Shown here piece by piece: positions 12,191 through 24,125 of a stretch of 64,000 nucleotides of DNA. The translations under genes and the position numbers were made by a program. Within the stretch, counting starts at the first letter, position 1. Each line of letters begins with the position of its first letter. Under the pieces are notes generated by a model. The model ran no database searches, was not told the origin of the DNA, and was given only the letters and a program-made list of their open reading frames with translations. Source of the stretch: Dermanyssus gallinae (Eukaryota; Arthropoda; Arachnida; Mesostigmata; Dermanyssidae); contig QVRM01006001.1 of the NCBI GenBank assembly GCA_003439945.1, positions 248,001 through 312,000 on the forward strand, written 5' to 3'.

Positions 12191-12219
12191 TAATAATAAT
12201 AATAATAATAATAACAATA
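12191..12219. repeat. (AAT)n microsatellite
   Basis: AAT run followed by AACAATAAAG. It may be the tail of a retroelement, since similar runs close the LINE ends at 13.2 and 51.9 kb. Confidence 0.8.
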
Positions 12220-12429
12220 AAGACAAGTTACATCGTAGTGCCAATATCTATGGAAACAATGGGTTGTTTTACTCAAACTGGAGTCGCGACGAGGACAATG
12301 CACAACATATCATTTTAGATACTTTAAAACAAAATAACCTGAAGACATTTGTTTAACTTTGCTCTACCTTAATGTATAGGTACTTTGGTGCAAAAATGGC
12401 AAAAGAAAGGACGATACTGACGAAAAATA

Positions 12430-12730
12430 AGGCTTTATAATAGTTTGGTTATACCTAAGTTTATCTATTGCTGTGAGGTGTGGCGGCCTGATTTAGACGT
12501 ACACACTGAAGCAATGGAAAGTGTACAGAGGAGATAGCTTCGTCGTGTCTCGTTAAGGTGTAACATTGCCCGAAATTCTATTGTGATAAGCCCTATTCGG
12601 AAACTGCAGTCCAGAGCGAATTATCGCATGTACAATCGTGTTATAAACTCATCAAGTACATCAAACTATTTTAGCATTCGGTTAAACAATCTTAGAAGAG
12701 GTAACACCATCTCGTCACACACAAATTGCC
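12430..12730 (+). pseudogene. LINE reverse-transcriptase C-terminal remnant
   Basis: The plus frame from about 12,454 reads KFIYCCEVWRPDLDVH, then ESVQRR, a stop, LRRVSLRCNIARNS and a region with NYRMYNRVIN. This order (a G/CCE-W motif, then a VQRR..RR segment) is what is seen downstream of the reverse-transcriptase core in jockey/CR1-like non-LTR retrotransposons. The core itself is missing, so this is a 5'-truncated dead copy. The (AAT)n run at 12,191 lies upstream and is not its tail. Confidence 0.55.
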
Positions 12731-13029
12731 AAAACAAATCGTGTAAATAACATGTTTTTGTGGCGGATGGCGAGGGCACTGAGAACTTGAAACTCTGACA
12801 GCGCAAATGTAGGCACACAAGTAAACTGACTATTGTATGTATCTAGGTAACGGTTCGTAAAATGTAAATAATGTCCCCCTTTGGCAAAAATAAAGGTGCA
12901 TTTCAATTTAATTGAATTTACTTAAGTTGGGTCGCCGCAGAATTTTTATACCTTCAAAGGCTGACTTACAAGTGGACAGCCAGAAGACCTATTTTATTCT
13001 GTCAATCCTAGATTTATTTTTGCTTTAAG

Positions 13030-13272
13030 GCTAAGCAAGGGAACCAAGAGATTCATCAGTGAGCTGGGCCAACGGATTACAGATCTCACGGGGAATCGGC
13101 GCGAAGGCGAGTTTCTACGGCAACTGCTGTCGCTTGCAGTGTGCCTGAGGAAACGCCGGCTGTATTGTCGGTTCCATGGAATAATATTTAGGAGCTAGGA
13201 GAAGACAAGGAGTACACGTTCACACCTCACAATTATAACATTTACAATAATAATAATAATAATAATAATATG
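13030..13272 (+). pseudogene. LINE 3' end with (AAT)n tail
   Basis: The frame from about 13,039 reads TKRFISELGQRITDLTGNRR, then EGEFLRQLLSLAV and CRFHG, resembling the extreme C-terminus of a group of arthropod LINE polyproteins (a G.RI...G..R...FL.QRLS.A pattern). The 3' part after the frame, with TAGGAGCTAGGAGAA, is also found inverted at 51,935-52,045, and both copies finish in an (AAT)n run. That identifies a shared 3' UTR plus tail of one LINE family, 5'-truncated here. Confidence 0.6.
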
Positions 13273-16083
13273 ACCGTATGTATATATGCACCATATTTGC
13301 AGTTACGCCTTGAGTGAATTCCATGCGCCGACCACTCAGTTAAGTTAAAGCGCAGAGCTCAACCCTTCCATTCGATGCTATTTCGTATTAGTTCGCATTG
13401 CACTGAAGCCCGTATGGTGGATTGTACACTCTGAACACTTGTCAACCAAACAGTCACGGCGGCAACCACTTGACAAATCCTCTTGTAAGCGTGTTGGATT
13501 TGCGGCATCCGGCCAGCCCCAATACTATCCAATTCTAATCGTTTTTCGTCTTGTGCCGCGCGCTTCCAGCTACCCGCGACCATGACGTCGCAGACCGTGA
13601 CCCAGGCACAGCCCGAACCACCAGAATGCAGTTTGTGCGCGTTAAATACGTCTGGCAGGTCTTAATCCGATTTAAGTCAAATTCAACGTACGATAGTCGA
13701 ATTTCAAGAATCGATTTTCTGGCGAAGGTCGCTCCCGGACAAAGGGCTACTATTTACGAGACTTCCGCTGGAATGTATTTTGAACGAACCTTGCAAGCCC
13801 ACCGCTCAAGTCAAGAAACAGAGCATGTGAGATTTTTATCCTTTAAAGTAGCTGTTTACTGCGTACAAGCACGCGACCTCAATAGCCATGTTTTATTACC
13901 GAAATGTCAAATTCATGGCAGAAACCTATATTTTAGTTCACGATATCTCAGTACAGATATCTCACTTTTCTGTGAGAATGAGGCGAGTCGCTAAACGGTA
14001 TCCAAATTGACGTAACACGGAAACATTTAAAGTTCGAACGTACATAACGCGATTTTATTTTAATAGATATCGACACTAGTTAATTCAATTTGTATAATTA
14101 GCTAACCATAATGATAAGAACTATCTATATATATACATAGTTACAAATACGATTACAACCTTAAGGCGAATGCAGAACTGATCACAAAAGCATCAACAAC
14201 AAGAACACTCGGAAAACCTCTTTAGGATCTAAATTGACATACCAATTTTTAGCTTCTGCTCTGGGCGTTGAGTTTATATAGCGTAGTAACATAAGCCTGC
14301 TGTCTCAATGTGGACTTGTTACCATCCGAGTGAAGTAAGCATCGCTCAATATAAAGAACAGAATGTAGAAATAAGACAGTTTAAAGCTGAATTAACAAAA
14401 CCTAGACTGCTCTAGCTAACGTATAGAACACTTACCGTATGGTGGCAAATATAATTTTATTCTAATTATATATATTACCAGATTGTTTATATAGGCCGTA
14501 AACCCTAGCGCCTACATCAGAACCTGCAACAAGGCACCTGTAACAACAAAAAACACTATCTTGTCGGTTGTCGGTACAAACTTATGTAACGCCAATGTAC
14601 TAGAGAAAAGACAGCACATCACACAAATTGTTTTCTTTGATGTTCACTTCAAGGGCTTGTGAGGTCGCCAGTCGTGACGGCGAACGAGCGGGTGGTGACA
14701 GGATATGTATTCACCGACACCAGACGTTTTACGGCTTCGTGATGTTAACAGCAAAAGCGGCGCACAGTTCCAAGTGAGGTTAGCTGCTGCGGACCTCGGA
14801 ACGCTACGATACTCAAGGCAGTGAAACAGAGGTGAACGCAAACGACTTAGAGGCATCGGGTTCTCTCTACGACGGCTTCGATGAAGTGTGAATGGTGCCC
14901 ACTCATAACGTTACCAAAAACTGTGCTTCAACTAGAATTAAGCATTAAATGTCAGTGCTCTTCAATATTTGTAATGTTCGATGCTCCTCGGTGCCGTTCT
15001 CAGTACCTTCAACACGCAAACCATGTTCCACGATAAGGTACGTTTGGAAGGTGTCCACGTAGGGCAAACGATCGCTGCGAGGTCAAATTGTGATGGCCGT
15101 TTCGCACCATCAGTTTAAATACAATATATCAACTAATTTTCAATTGATACATCTACGTACTGGCGCGTCGTTAGTCATAGTTAACTCAACACTCATGGAA
15201 ATAACGAGTTAGCCCGCATGGCGGACATTTCACAGAGCAAAAAGTCCTACGTCTTCCTACCAGGTGATACGAAGCAGACTGTCTCAATGCAGCTAGACAA
15301 ATTCTGGGCAGAACCGACATGTGCCGTGCTGGGGAAATCGAAAGTTCGCTCAGGCGATACAGTTTCTTTACCGTTCATTCAGAAGACAGTCAGGTCAAAC
15401 ACACGAAAATCGCGACGCGAAATGAGGTAGAAGAAAACAAACAGAAAAGTAGACAGATGAGAAGTAACATAACAAGAAGAAAAAGAACCATGTACGTTTA
15501 ATATTTTGTAAATAAATATAAAGACTCACAAAGCCCCGCGTTGCTCAATTCATCAACGTTCTCCAAACGTAACGAAGCTTGACATTTATCGTGTAAGTGC
15601 GTAGTATGCAGGTGCATTTTATTTTAGTGAACAATAAATACACTACACACGTTGCACTGTAGGTTGGCTATGCTGTACTTTTGGTCGGCCATTGATCCGA
15701 TCTGTCTCTTCTCTGGTCTCCGTAGAGCACATGATTTCTCTCAGCCAAGGTTGTTTCTGCCAAGGTTTCTTTTTTACCATGTTGCTAGCGCCGCCATTTT
15801 ATTGCCTATCGCCCAGTTCTGCTGGCGGTGCAATCGAGCGTATTGCAAGTATATCACAATGATCAACAACAGATCCCAACACATCGTTCGATGGACAGCA
15901 ATGCGTGGTACACAAACCATGTACCCACATCCGCGTGCCTACCAAATACAGCGCAGAAACATCCTGAACGTCGAGCGGATCGACGGGCAGGATGCGATTA
16001 GACCGAACAAACAATTAAAACAGGCGCGACAAGCACCTAAAAAACATCCTGCAAGAACGTACGAGCTGTCTCTCTATAGGTAC
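13273..16083. other. Intergenic, no supported gene
   Basis: AT-rich with scattered short frames. A plus frame at 13,551-13,994 and the ATG at 13,582 in good start context were considered but lack further support. I recognise no repeat family. Confidence 0.35.
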
Positions 16084-16278
16084 ATACCTAAGAACTATGC
16101 TTTCCTGGGCTGACTCTCAGCCAAGATTTACGTTCCTTAGACTCGCTTTTTTGTATTGCCTCATAGACGGGAACCCCACAAATGCATATATGACAACGGT
16201 GGAAACCCGAACCCGCGCACCTATGTGTCTCCTCCAGTCGCGAGGCACAGACGAATGCTACCACGCCACTGCCCTTGA
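16084..16278 (-). mobile_element. tRNA-derived SINE, family 1, copy 2
   Basis: On the minus strand the copy opens with a box-A-like segment (GCAGTGGCGTGG) and has a box-B-like CGGGTTCGGGTTTCC, followed by a body shared with 40,433-40,623 and 37,727-37,912. The string CTATAGGTAC occurs at 16,074-16,083 and again at 16,279-16,288, a plausible target-site duplication. It is more diverged than the 40.4-kb copy. Confidence 0.7.
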
Positions 16279-16318
16279 CTATAGGTACTAACCTGGAGTC
16301 TCTCATCATCACTTAAAT

Positions 16319-16350
<32 letters not shown>

Positions 16351-17324
16351 TGCTTGTGGTCGGTGTCGCACAGTCCGATGTGCTGGCCACTACTAAAGGC
16401 CAAGGCAGAAGCACGCATTGGGATCAGTGTATTCTTGTTTAGCTCCACTAGTTCCAGACAATATCTATTGACTGACTGACGTCGCTATAGGATTTTATCT
16501 GCTCCCAGCCCCGTCGGTTACGTGGTTGCTGCCCGTCATCTCTTATGCTGGAGCACGTGATGAATACTACAATAGCACAGACCGACATACATACACCACA
16601 CACAAAGGCACGCCGTTTGAAACATTCAGAATGTATCGAAGGCCCGACAGAATGTGTAGGAATATGATGTCAAGGATACGCCGAAAAGGTCGACTTAAAG
16701 AAGCTGGCCGGCGACTCTGGCATTGAGACTTGCAGTGTCGATTTCTCTTGAAACCTGCAGATGCGATTTAATGCTATGTTAGTAACCGTTGAATGCAATC
16801 CTGTGTCTACACGGTACACGCCGTTATAACCTCTTTTTCCTAAATATGTCAATTTCACACGTTCTGGTCAGACTTTCCGTAGCTGCCACATTTGTCGACG
16901 TCTGAGTGACGGCCGTAATATTTGTCATTGCAAATCTTAATATTCGCTTCCTCAAAGGTCCGCGATCTACTTTAGAAATGTAGACATATCTTGCTATCTT
17001 AAGCTTGAATGGGAACGTGAATGCATGCACGGTCTACCGTCAGTCACGCAATGAATGCGATAACATTCTCCATCTACGTTGCTACGTAATAGCTACTATT
17101 AGACCTATATTGTCTGCTGCTGAGTAGTATCCACTCCTACGAGATGAGCGCATGAACTGAGAAACGGCGACCTATTCAAAGCACAGTCGCCTAATTGCTG
17201 CAACATACCTAGTGGTATGATTCGCATGGAATGATAAACTCACAGCTAGAAGCCAGCAGCAATTCTTCGAGTTCATGGTTGGTCTTTTTTCTGCTCGCGT
17301 CGCGATAGTAGATGCAGTAGGAGG
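16279..17324. other. Intergenic with short (AT)n
   Basis: (AT)n at 16,325-16,350. No supported gene. Confidence 0.4.
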
Positions 17325-17575
17325 ATTGTTGTTGTTGTTGTTGTAATAGAATTAGTAATAAGCGCATGACTAGCCGTGGTACAATTACTAACATAACGAA
17401 GCATCGCACAAGCATCGATCAATCACTGTTGTTGCTGCTGCTGCCGTTGTTGGTGATGTTGTTGTTGTTATTCTGTTCTTGTTGTTGTTGTCGTTGCTGT
17501 TGCTGCTGCTGCCGTGTTGGTGATGTTGTTGTTGTTATTCCTGTTCTTGTTGTTGTTGTTGTCGTGCTGTGCTAC
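17325..17575. repeat. (TTG/CTG)n cluster
   Basis: Runs of GTT and CTG units at 17,329-17,345 and 17,425-17,570. A TTGGTGATGTTGTTGTTGTT block occurs twice, showing local duplication. Confidence 0.85.
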
Positions 17576-18365
17576 TGCAGCTCTTGGTCAAGGGAAGTGT
17601 ATAGGCAGCAAAGTCACATGGGCATAGCACGGAGAGCGACGGGTGACTCAGTTACTCATGCCAATCATGCAGGCAGGCAGCCAGTAAAGCCATCGCCATC
17701 ATTATCATAATCATCATCATCTGAATCCAATCAGAGACACGTTCAGTCCATTGATCAATCATAGAAATCTTGGATGGTTCAGTTCACAGTCTTTCGCAGG
17801 GACGGGCACGACTTCGGCATAACTCGTCGTCAACACAACCGTCAACATCGCCACCATCACCATCACCACCATCATCACCGTCGCTCATTGACCGTGAGGC
17901 CGCATCAACGAAACGTCAACACCACCAACATATGCTCATAACCATAACCGTCGGCCAGCGTCATACGCGACGACATGAGGGAGTTGAGCGGCGTCATGTC
18001 GCTCGCACGTAATCGGCCCTCGTCATTATGCCAAAATTCGCATATTGACAACACTACCAGATACAACAGCAGCAGCAGCAGCAGCCCGACCACTATCAAC
18101 CACAACGTGCCGCAATGTCCTAGACGGACAACAGATACACTACAGGTGTAGATCGAACAAACTCACCATAAAATGACAAACACCGTACCGTAGAGCACAA
18201 CAAACATTAAAAAAACAGGCACACTGACAGACAAACTAATTGACACGAGATGCTGAGCTCCACGCATAGGCAGATCACGGCCGCAACGACCCACGGACCT
18301 TGACGGCCCCCTCAAACACTATAGTAAGTTGCGGTTGCTTCAGCCAAAAGGCCCAACCGTGGCCG
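17576..18365. other. Repeat-flanking DNA, no gene
   Basis: Contains short CAT, CAC and CAG runs at 17,697-17,720, 17,845-17,880 and 18,066-18,085. No gene is recognised. Confidence 0.4.
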
Positions 18366-18389
18366 CTGTTGTTTTTGTTGTTGTGGTTG

Positions 18390-18434
<45 letters not shown>

Positions 18435-18438
18435 TTGT

Positions 18439-18470
<32 letters not shown>

Positions 18471-18496
18471 TTGTTGTTGTTGTTGTAGTTGTTGTA
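18366..18496. repeat. (TTG)n/(CTG)n array
   Basis: About 130 bp of TTG and CTG units. It gives poly-Leu or poly-Gln shadows on the two strands. Confidence 0.9.
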
Positions 18497-18641
18497 CTAG
18501 CAGCACGTGGATGTATACTAAAGGTACAGGAAGCAGCTACTATTAGAAACAGTCATGCCGGTAGGGGCAGCGGGATAGTTGTAGTAGTAGTAGCAACAGC
18601 GTATCGTGGCACCGCCAGTGTACCAGTGCAAATAGCATACT

Positions 18642-19345
18642 ACAACAACAACAACAACAACAACAACAGTACCCACAGCTGCAGTATCTGTATCAGTACT
18701 ATAAGTTGAGAGAAAATGCCACCACCACCACCACCACCATAGATAGACAGATGGATCAACATCGAGGTGGCAATAGCTCTGCCAGTCAACGTACGACCAG
18801 TCTTAACTCAGTCGTCGACACAGTAGTACCTGCTGGCGGGGCTAGGAGCACAGGTAACAGGTGTAGAAAGAGGACACCTTACTGCCTGTCGTCGAAATAG
18901 CCGTTGTGGTAGCAGTGTGGTAACAACAATCGTGTGTTATGGTCGTTCTCGCCTCACCATCGCTGCCACGGCCGCCGCAGCCGATCATCATCATCGCCAT
19001 CAATAACAAAGCGGCGGATGAGAGACGAGTTCGTCGCTGCAGAACGGCGGCAACACAACCTCCCCCTCCGACGCAGGACGACGATGACAACAACAGTCAC
19101 AACAACAACTACAACAACGACAGCAATACGAGCTGTAAGACAATAACAACAACAGTAACAACACAAATAGCTACAAGAACAATAATAGCGCCAAAAACAA
19201 CAACAACGACAACAACCGCAGCAACAACAACCACCTGAACAACAACAGCAACAATAGCTAAAAACAGTAACAATAGCTTCAACAACCACAAACACTATAA
19301 CAGTAGCAGCAGCAACAAGAACAAGAATACCAGCAATAATAGCTA
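18642..19345. repeat. Long CAA-rich tract on the plus strand
   Basis: CAA/ACA units at 18,642-18,670, ACC at 18,717-18,740, and a discontinuous CAA/CAG/ATA-rich stretch at 19,080-19,345. The repeat sense is opposite to the TTG arrays on either side. Frames here are low complexity only. Confidence 0.8.
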
Positions 19346-19597
19346 CAACAACAATAACGACAATGGCGAGGGAGGTTGATAGCTCATGGTAGCTGGCGAA
19401 TCTCTGCGGAATCGCCGACGACAACGACGAACAAAAACGACCAACGCAGCCACGCTGTCAGCAGCAGCAGAAACAGCAACGGCTGTGGCGTTAGTAGCAG
19501 ATTTCGTAGTACCAACGGTAACGTTGCCGTGTAGTGTGAGTAAGCTGGCCGCAAACGCGTCAACAGCTGGCTCTGGGTCGGTCGGACAGTCCGCGTA

Positions 19598-19702
19598 TTG
19601 TTGTTGTTGTCATCGTTGTTCTTGTTGTTTCCACCGTTGTTGTTGCTGCTGCTGTGACGGCTTTTGTTGCTGCTGCTGTTGTTGTTGTTGTCGTCGTCGT
19701 TG
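19598..19702. repeat. (TTG/CTG)n array
   Basis: TTG and CTG units with a few interruptions, again in the inverse sense to the preceding CAA tract. Confidence 0.85.
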
Positions 19703-19986
19703 ACCTTGGACCGACCTCCAACTCAAGCGCCGAAACGCGGACCTCTAGTCGACAGCGATGACGCTAAACGAAAAACTCCCCCCCCCCCCGAAATGGTTTT
19801 AGCAGACAACGACAGTCGTCGTTGTCGTTTGATGGGGAGACGACTGACGACGACTTTAGACTGGGTTAGAGCCCCACAAAACCAGCAGAAACCCGAGTTG
19901 CACAAGAACGAGTTTCCAGATAGTCCTCCACTGAAAGAAACCTGTAGTGGCGGTGGGATCAACTTGGTGGGCGCCTGTCACCCGTC

Positions 19987-20110
19987 TCCCCCCCCCCCCC
20001 CCCACCACTCTCTCTATCTCTCCCCCTCTCTATCTCTCCATTTTCCCTCTTTAACCATCTCTCTCTTTCTATCTCTCTCATACATACACACACCCACTCT
20101 TTCTGACACG
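19987..20110. repeat. Poly-C then CT-rich low complexity
   Basis: A C run of about 15 bases is followed by CTCT-rich sequence, another simple tract. Confidence 0.85.
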
Positions 20111-20373
20111 CTCTAGCGGCTCGCCTTGTTCATTTTCCGCCTGTGCCGCTCTTATTCGATCCTGCGCAACGCTACTACGCAGCAACACAACCCTGTGGCT
20201 GTGGTGGGTGGCGTAGAGGGTGGGTTTTGACGGCCATTGTGGTGGTGGTGCTGGCGCTGCAGCTGCTCCACCTCCTCCGCACAATTACAGGTACAGTGCA
20301 ACATCCTCAGCAGCAGAAGCAGCAATAGCTGCAGCATAGATTGTTGCAGTCGTCGTTTATTCGTCCAGCTGGA

Positions 20374-20418
20374 TCTGTCTATCTATCTATCTATCTATCT
20401 GTCTATCTACCTATCTAT
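20374..20418. repeat. (CTAT)n microsatellite
   Basis: Tetranucleotide CTAT run with single-base variants. Confidence 0.9.
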
Positions 20419-20640
20419 GGTCGAGCAATGCATGATCGCGCAGCGCGAAGGTTGAAAACGGTAGCAGCTACCTGCACATTGACCTACCTGCACTGTATGA
20501 CTACTGGCTGACCGACCTGTCTGTCTGTCTGCCTACGGACAACTCTGAACGCCTGGATGACCGTCGAGGCTATCGCACCTAACTATTTTTCTCTACCTCG
20601 CTCGCTCGCCCGATACACGCTTCAAACTCGGCAAGAGCAA

Positions 20641-20686
<46 letters not shown>

Positions 20687-20710
20687 TTAAAAGTTTATTT
20701 ATTTATCTCT

Positions 20711-20745
<35 letters not shown>
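20641..20745. repeat. Two (AT)n tracts with a (GT)n patch
   Basis: (AT)n at 20,641-20,674, GTGTGTGT, then (AT)n at 20,714-20,745. Confidence 0.9.
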
Positions 20746-20747
<2 letters not shown>

Positions 20748-20974
20748 GCTCCGACAGTTCACAATCGCCACGGGCGTTAGTAGCTGCTATACGATGCGCT
20801 GTGTGATAAGCACACAGAGGCAGGTGTATTGGGGAAAACATGACACGGCGCAGCTGGAAACATATAAGGTAATAATATAGTCATACTATAATACTAGTGA
20901 ACAGACTCGGTCGGCTAAAAGAAAAAGATGAAAGCCTTGCATGGCAAATACAGTTGTGCGTAAAACAGGTGTGC

Positions 20975-20980
20975 ACTCAG

Positions 20981-21022
<42 letters not shown>
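20975..21022. repeat. (AT)n microsatellite
   Basis: AT tract that directly precedes the hairpin at 21,024. Confidence 0.9.
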
Positions 21023-21023
<1 letters not shown>

Positions 21024-21024
<1 letters not shown>

Positions 21025-21094
21025 TGCACAAATTTGCTTCAATACAATTTTACCTTCCCCTAAACTAAAATTGTGTTGAAACGAATTTGTGCAA
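21024..21094. other. Short hairpin, 29-bp arms
   Basis: TTGCACAAATTTGCTTCAAT is paired with an inverted copy ending ACGAATTTGTGCAA. The 29-bp arms have about three mismatches and a loop of about 13 nt. It could be a tiny MITE or a small-RNA precursor; nothing shows transcription. Confidence 0.5.
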
Positions 21095-21401
21095 TTAAAA
21101 TAATTTGTGTACATGCTGTGAATTGTAATCAACGTCCATTCGTGATCAATAAAAGAGCGTTTCCATCAATATTTAAGGTAAATATCTAGCACTTATGCCG
21201 CATCGACGTCAAACTCTAATTGTAACGTTTATGCACTCAATCGCACACCTTAGTACATTAAGGCAACTATATCAAACTAACTGTGTATACCTTATGCATG
21301 CCCGTCAATGCGTTGTAAGTTCCCTTTACGTTCCACTCCTTTCTACGGCATGTAGCATGTGATTAGCAGCAAGGAATACACTTGACAAAACCTACAATGC
21401 A

Positions 21402-21685
21402 TCATGCAGGCATGCTGGTTGTTCTCGTTGCCGCCACTCTGTACGTCGCGTCGCCGTACGCTCTGCGGTTAACGTAGCGTGTGGGCGTTAGATACTCGGT
21501 TCTATCGATGGTTCGATATCTGTGTTTTTCACGCTCAAGTCCTTCACTCTTTCGCCGCCTTGCCAGCCGTTTGTGAGATCTGTTGGCAGATGATGCGGGT
21601 AGCGTGGTGTGATTACTGTGGCTCCGACTGTGAAAGTAGTGGCTTCCTTCGGTCAGTGACTCAGTCGAACTGTAACGAACTGTTT
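21402..21685 (-). CDS. Candidate terminal coding exon, unrecognised
   Basis: On the minus strand a pyrimidine-rich acceptor (CTCCTCGTTGCCTCCCGTATAG) precedes 284 bases open to a TGA at 21,402-21,404. The peptide is rich in Ser, Arg, His and Tyr, including SLTEGSHYFHSRSHSNH, RLARRRKSEGLEREK and TRYVNRRAYGD, and ends TTSMPA; it looks like a disordered cytoplasmic tail. The first two bases would complete a codon from an upstream exon. A plus-strand frame overlaps at 21,479-21,784 and is judged the shadow. I do not recognise the protein, and no clear poly(A) signal follows. The composition fits coding DNA, but the call is tentative. Confidence 0.3.
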
Positions 21686-21834
21686 CTATACGGGAGGCAA
21701 CGAGGAGTTTTACGGCAAGGCACAACAGGCACCCGAGTCCCAGGGAATCCCCCTCCCTATTGGACGCTGGCACTGATTAGATGACTACAATCTCAAGTAA
21801 AGGTATCCCCTTCAGATGGGACGGTAAGCCATGA

Positions 21835-22065
21835 ATGCCAGCAGCCTTCATCGACATGATGGAAGATGTCCGACAGGTGCTCGTAGACTGCCTTGAGAAG
21901 CTGTGGAGGTACCGTGCACCGCCGGAAATCATGTTTCGGCTTTCATACGTCCGACATGTTAAGTCCCATCTGGTGAGCCCAGAAGGCTACATCAGTGATG
22001 CCCTGCCAGTCTCTCTGCTGTGGGTGTGTGTCTCTCAATGTGGCGTTGGAGGCTACGACGAGTAA
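21835..22065 (+). CDS. Coding-like ORF, 76 codons, unrecognised
   Basis: The frame runs from an ATG directly after a stop to a TAA, with GC-rich third positions (many C- or G-ending codons) in an AT-richer setting. It includes FIDMMEDVRQVLVDCLEKLW, a helix-like stretch. A possible donor, CTG followed by GTGAGC, occurs near 21,972, so the true exon may stop there. The minus strand also has a long open stretch (about 21,790-22,000) rich in Ser and Arg, which could be the real coding strand and join the exon at 21,402-21,685. The strand is unresolved and no family is recognised. Confidence 0.2.
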   Translation: MPAAFIDMMEDVRQVLVDCLEKLWRYRAPPEIMFRLSYVRHVKSHLVSPEGYISDALPVSLLWVCVSQCGVGGYDE

Positions 22066-23384
22066 ATATTTTCTTGCACACAAGCATGGTCACGTTATTT
22101 TTGTATGACTTTTACTAAATTGTGGCATAGAGCTTGCTTTCCACGCTTTATTACAGGAAAATGTATAGCACAAAATAGCACTTGCAGAAGGGTGACATGA
22201 TGTGAATGTGTGATGAAATTACCTGTACATTTTTATTAGTAAATGACTGTAACAGAATAGACCTGCGTCCAATGACAAGCAAAAACCGACTACATATATG
22301 CGCTATACGCTACCAGTATTTGCATGCCTTCAGGAGCGCATATTTGCAGCCGTTTTGCTTCACATATGTACGTACGAATTGATATGGTATGTATAGCGCA
22401 CAGATGCTTAAACGCATATGGGCATATGTTGAAAACGTACACAGAGAAATATAATTTCCAGTGCAAAATTTTATTTGCGCATTTTATGAGCGCCCAAGTA
22501 TGTGTGTGTGTGTATACAGTAGACACCCAGTGTGTTATTTGACAGAGTGCGCATGTATTATTACGTGGTTTTGCATGAATCACTACGTATGCACGTCGAC
22601 GGGTATATACAGCCGTTCCTACAGCATTTGACTAACAGCTAGCAGCTGTGGACATTGCGTCAAAGCATGGCATTCTTTATCCTGGAGCCAATGGGCAACA
22701 TGGTAGCCTGCATATTAATTCAATTAGCTGGCTCACGTATAAACTTAAATGGAACAAAGTAATTAGAGAAAATGCGAGTCTAAATAATTAACAAGAGTGA
22801 CAAGTTTAGTTAATTCAGTGGCGCGGTAGAGTCGTGGTATAATTACCCAACCCCACTATGATGGTCACTGTGGGTAACAGTCTCTAATAATAAGCAGAAT
22901 AGATTAGAACATGAGAATATCGACAATATTGTGTAATTGTACGAGCATCTAACCAGATCTGCGTGTAGCAGACCTCTCCTAAAGCAGACACGTCCCTCAT
23001 TAACGTTTCTGCGAATTTACTGATTTAATGTAAGCGCAAATGATATTTCCTTTGAAATACAAGGAGCTTATATTCAGTACATACTCGTAAACGACTGCGC
23101 TCTCCTCTTCTCATATGAACATGTACTACTGGTATATGTATACCAATGTTTATTTGCACTGCTCAACTATTATATTTAAAAATGCAGTTTGCGATTTACC
23201 GGTCGCGTTTCGCGCCAAAATGATAACTTACATTAGTGTCCCAGACATATGTCAATCATAAAGCAGCTAGTCCGTTGCAGCTTTAGAAGCGCAGATCGCC
23301 CATAGCAGAAAAAACACATTCGATTTTCAAATTAGCTTTATTCTTGAAATGAAATCTTCTAGTTACAACAAAAACAATCGTTGG

Positions 23385-23421
<37 letters not shown>

Positions 23422-23598
23422 ACCAGTACAATTGTTTCAATCAATACGAGGTGGTATCTTGCGAATGACAAACAAACGCGCTGGCTTGCATGCTTTGAGG
23501 CTGATTAAATACAGGAAGAGGAGAGCAAAGCTATAGCACGTTCCATGAGCAACGTGGATTGAGAATACAATAAAAATAAAATAGAGGACAAACTTGCG

Positions 23599-23643
<45 letters not shown>

Positions 23644-24089
23644 TGCAGTGTAGAGCGGCAAAACCATTTTGGGCTTAGTCATCGTTTGCTTAAGGGCTAC
23701 CATCAAACTCAATTAGGACCAGTATCTCATTTGAGCTACGATTGAAGGAAGCGACACGGACTAAAGGCTTCACTCACAGTCACTGGCAAGCCGAGTTTGC
23801 CGAGTATAAACTTACTTTTAAAAATATTAATCTAGAATAAAGAATCTAATACGCTTCGATCATTAATTACTACCCTGACATGACAGAGAGTAAGTGGCAC
23901 AGGTGCCAACGAGGTCGTGTAATGCCAGAGGGTGCAATATTCTAAGATGGGCCAAAGGCAATATTTTTCTGCTCATACCGGATCAGTAGCATGTACGCCT
24001 GGCAGGCATACGCGTTTTAATGCACACAACAGGAGGGATAAAATCGTTTTGCGATCAGCCACGTGGATACAGACAAGTGTGTATATATA

Positions 24090-24125
<36 letters not shown>

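Noticed and set aside
13551..13994. 147-codon plus frame and the ATG at 13,582 in a good start context
   Set aside because: The long frame has no ATG at its start and no signature. The ATG frame stops after 26 codons unless a weak AG|GTCTTA donor is used.
22810..22880. tRNA-like start GTGGCGCGGTAGAG
   Set aside because: No box B at the expected distance; only a short hairpin follows.
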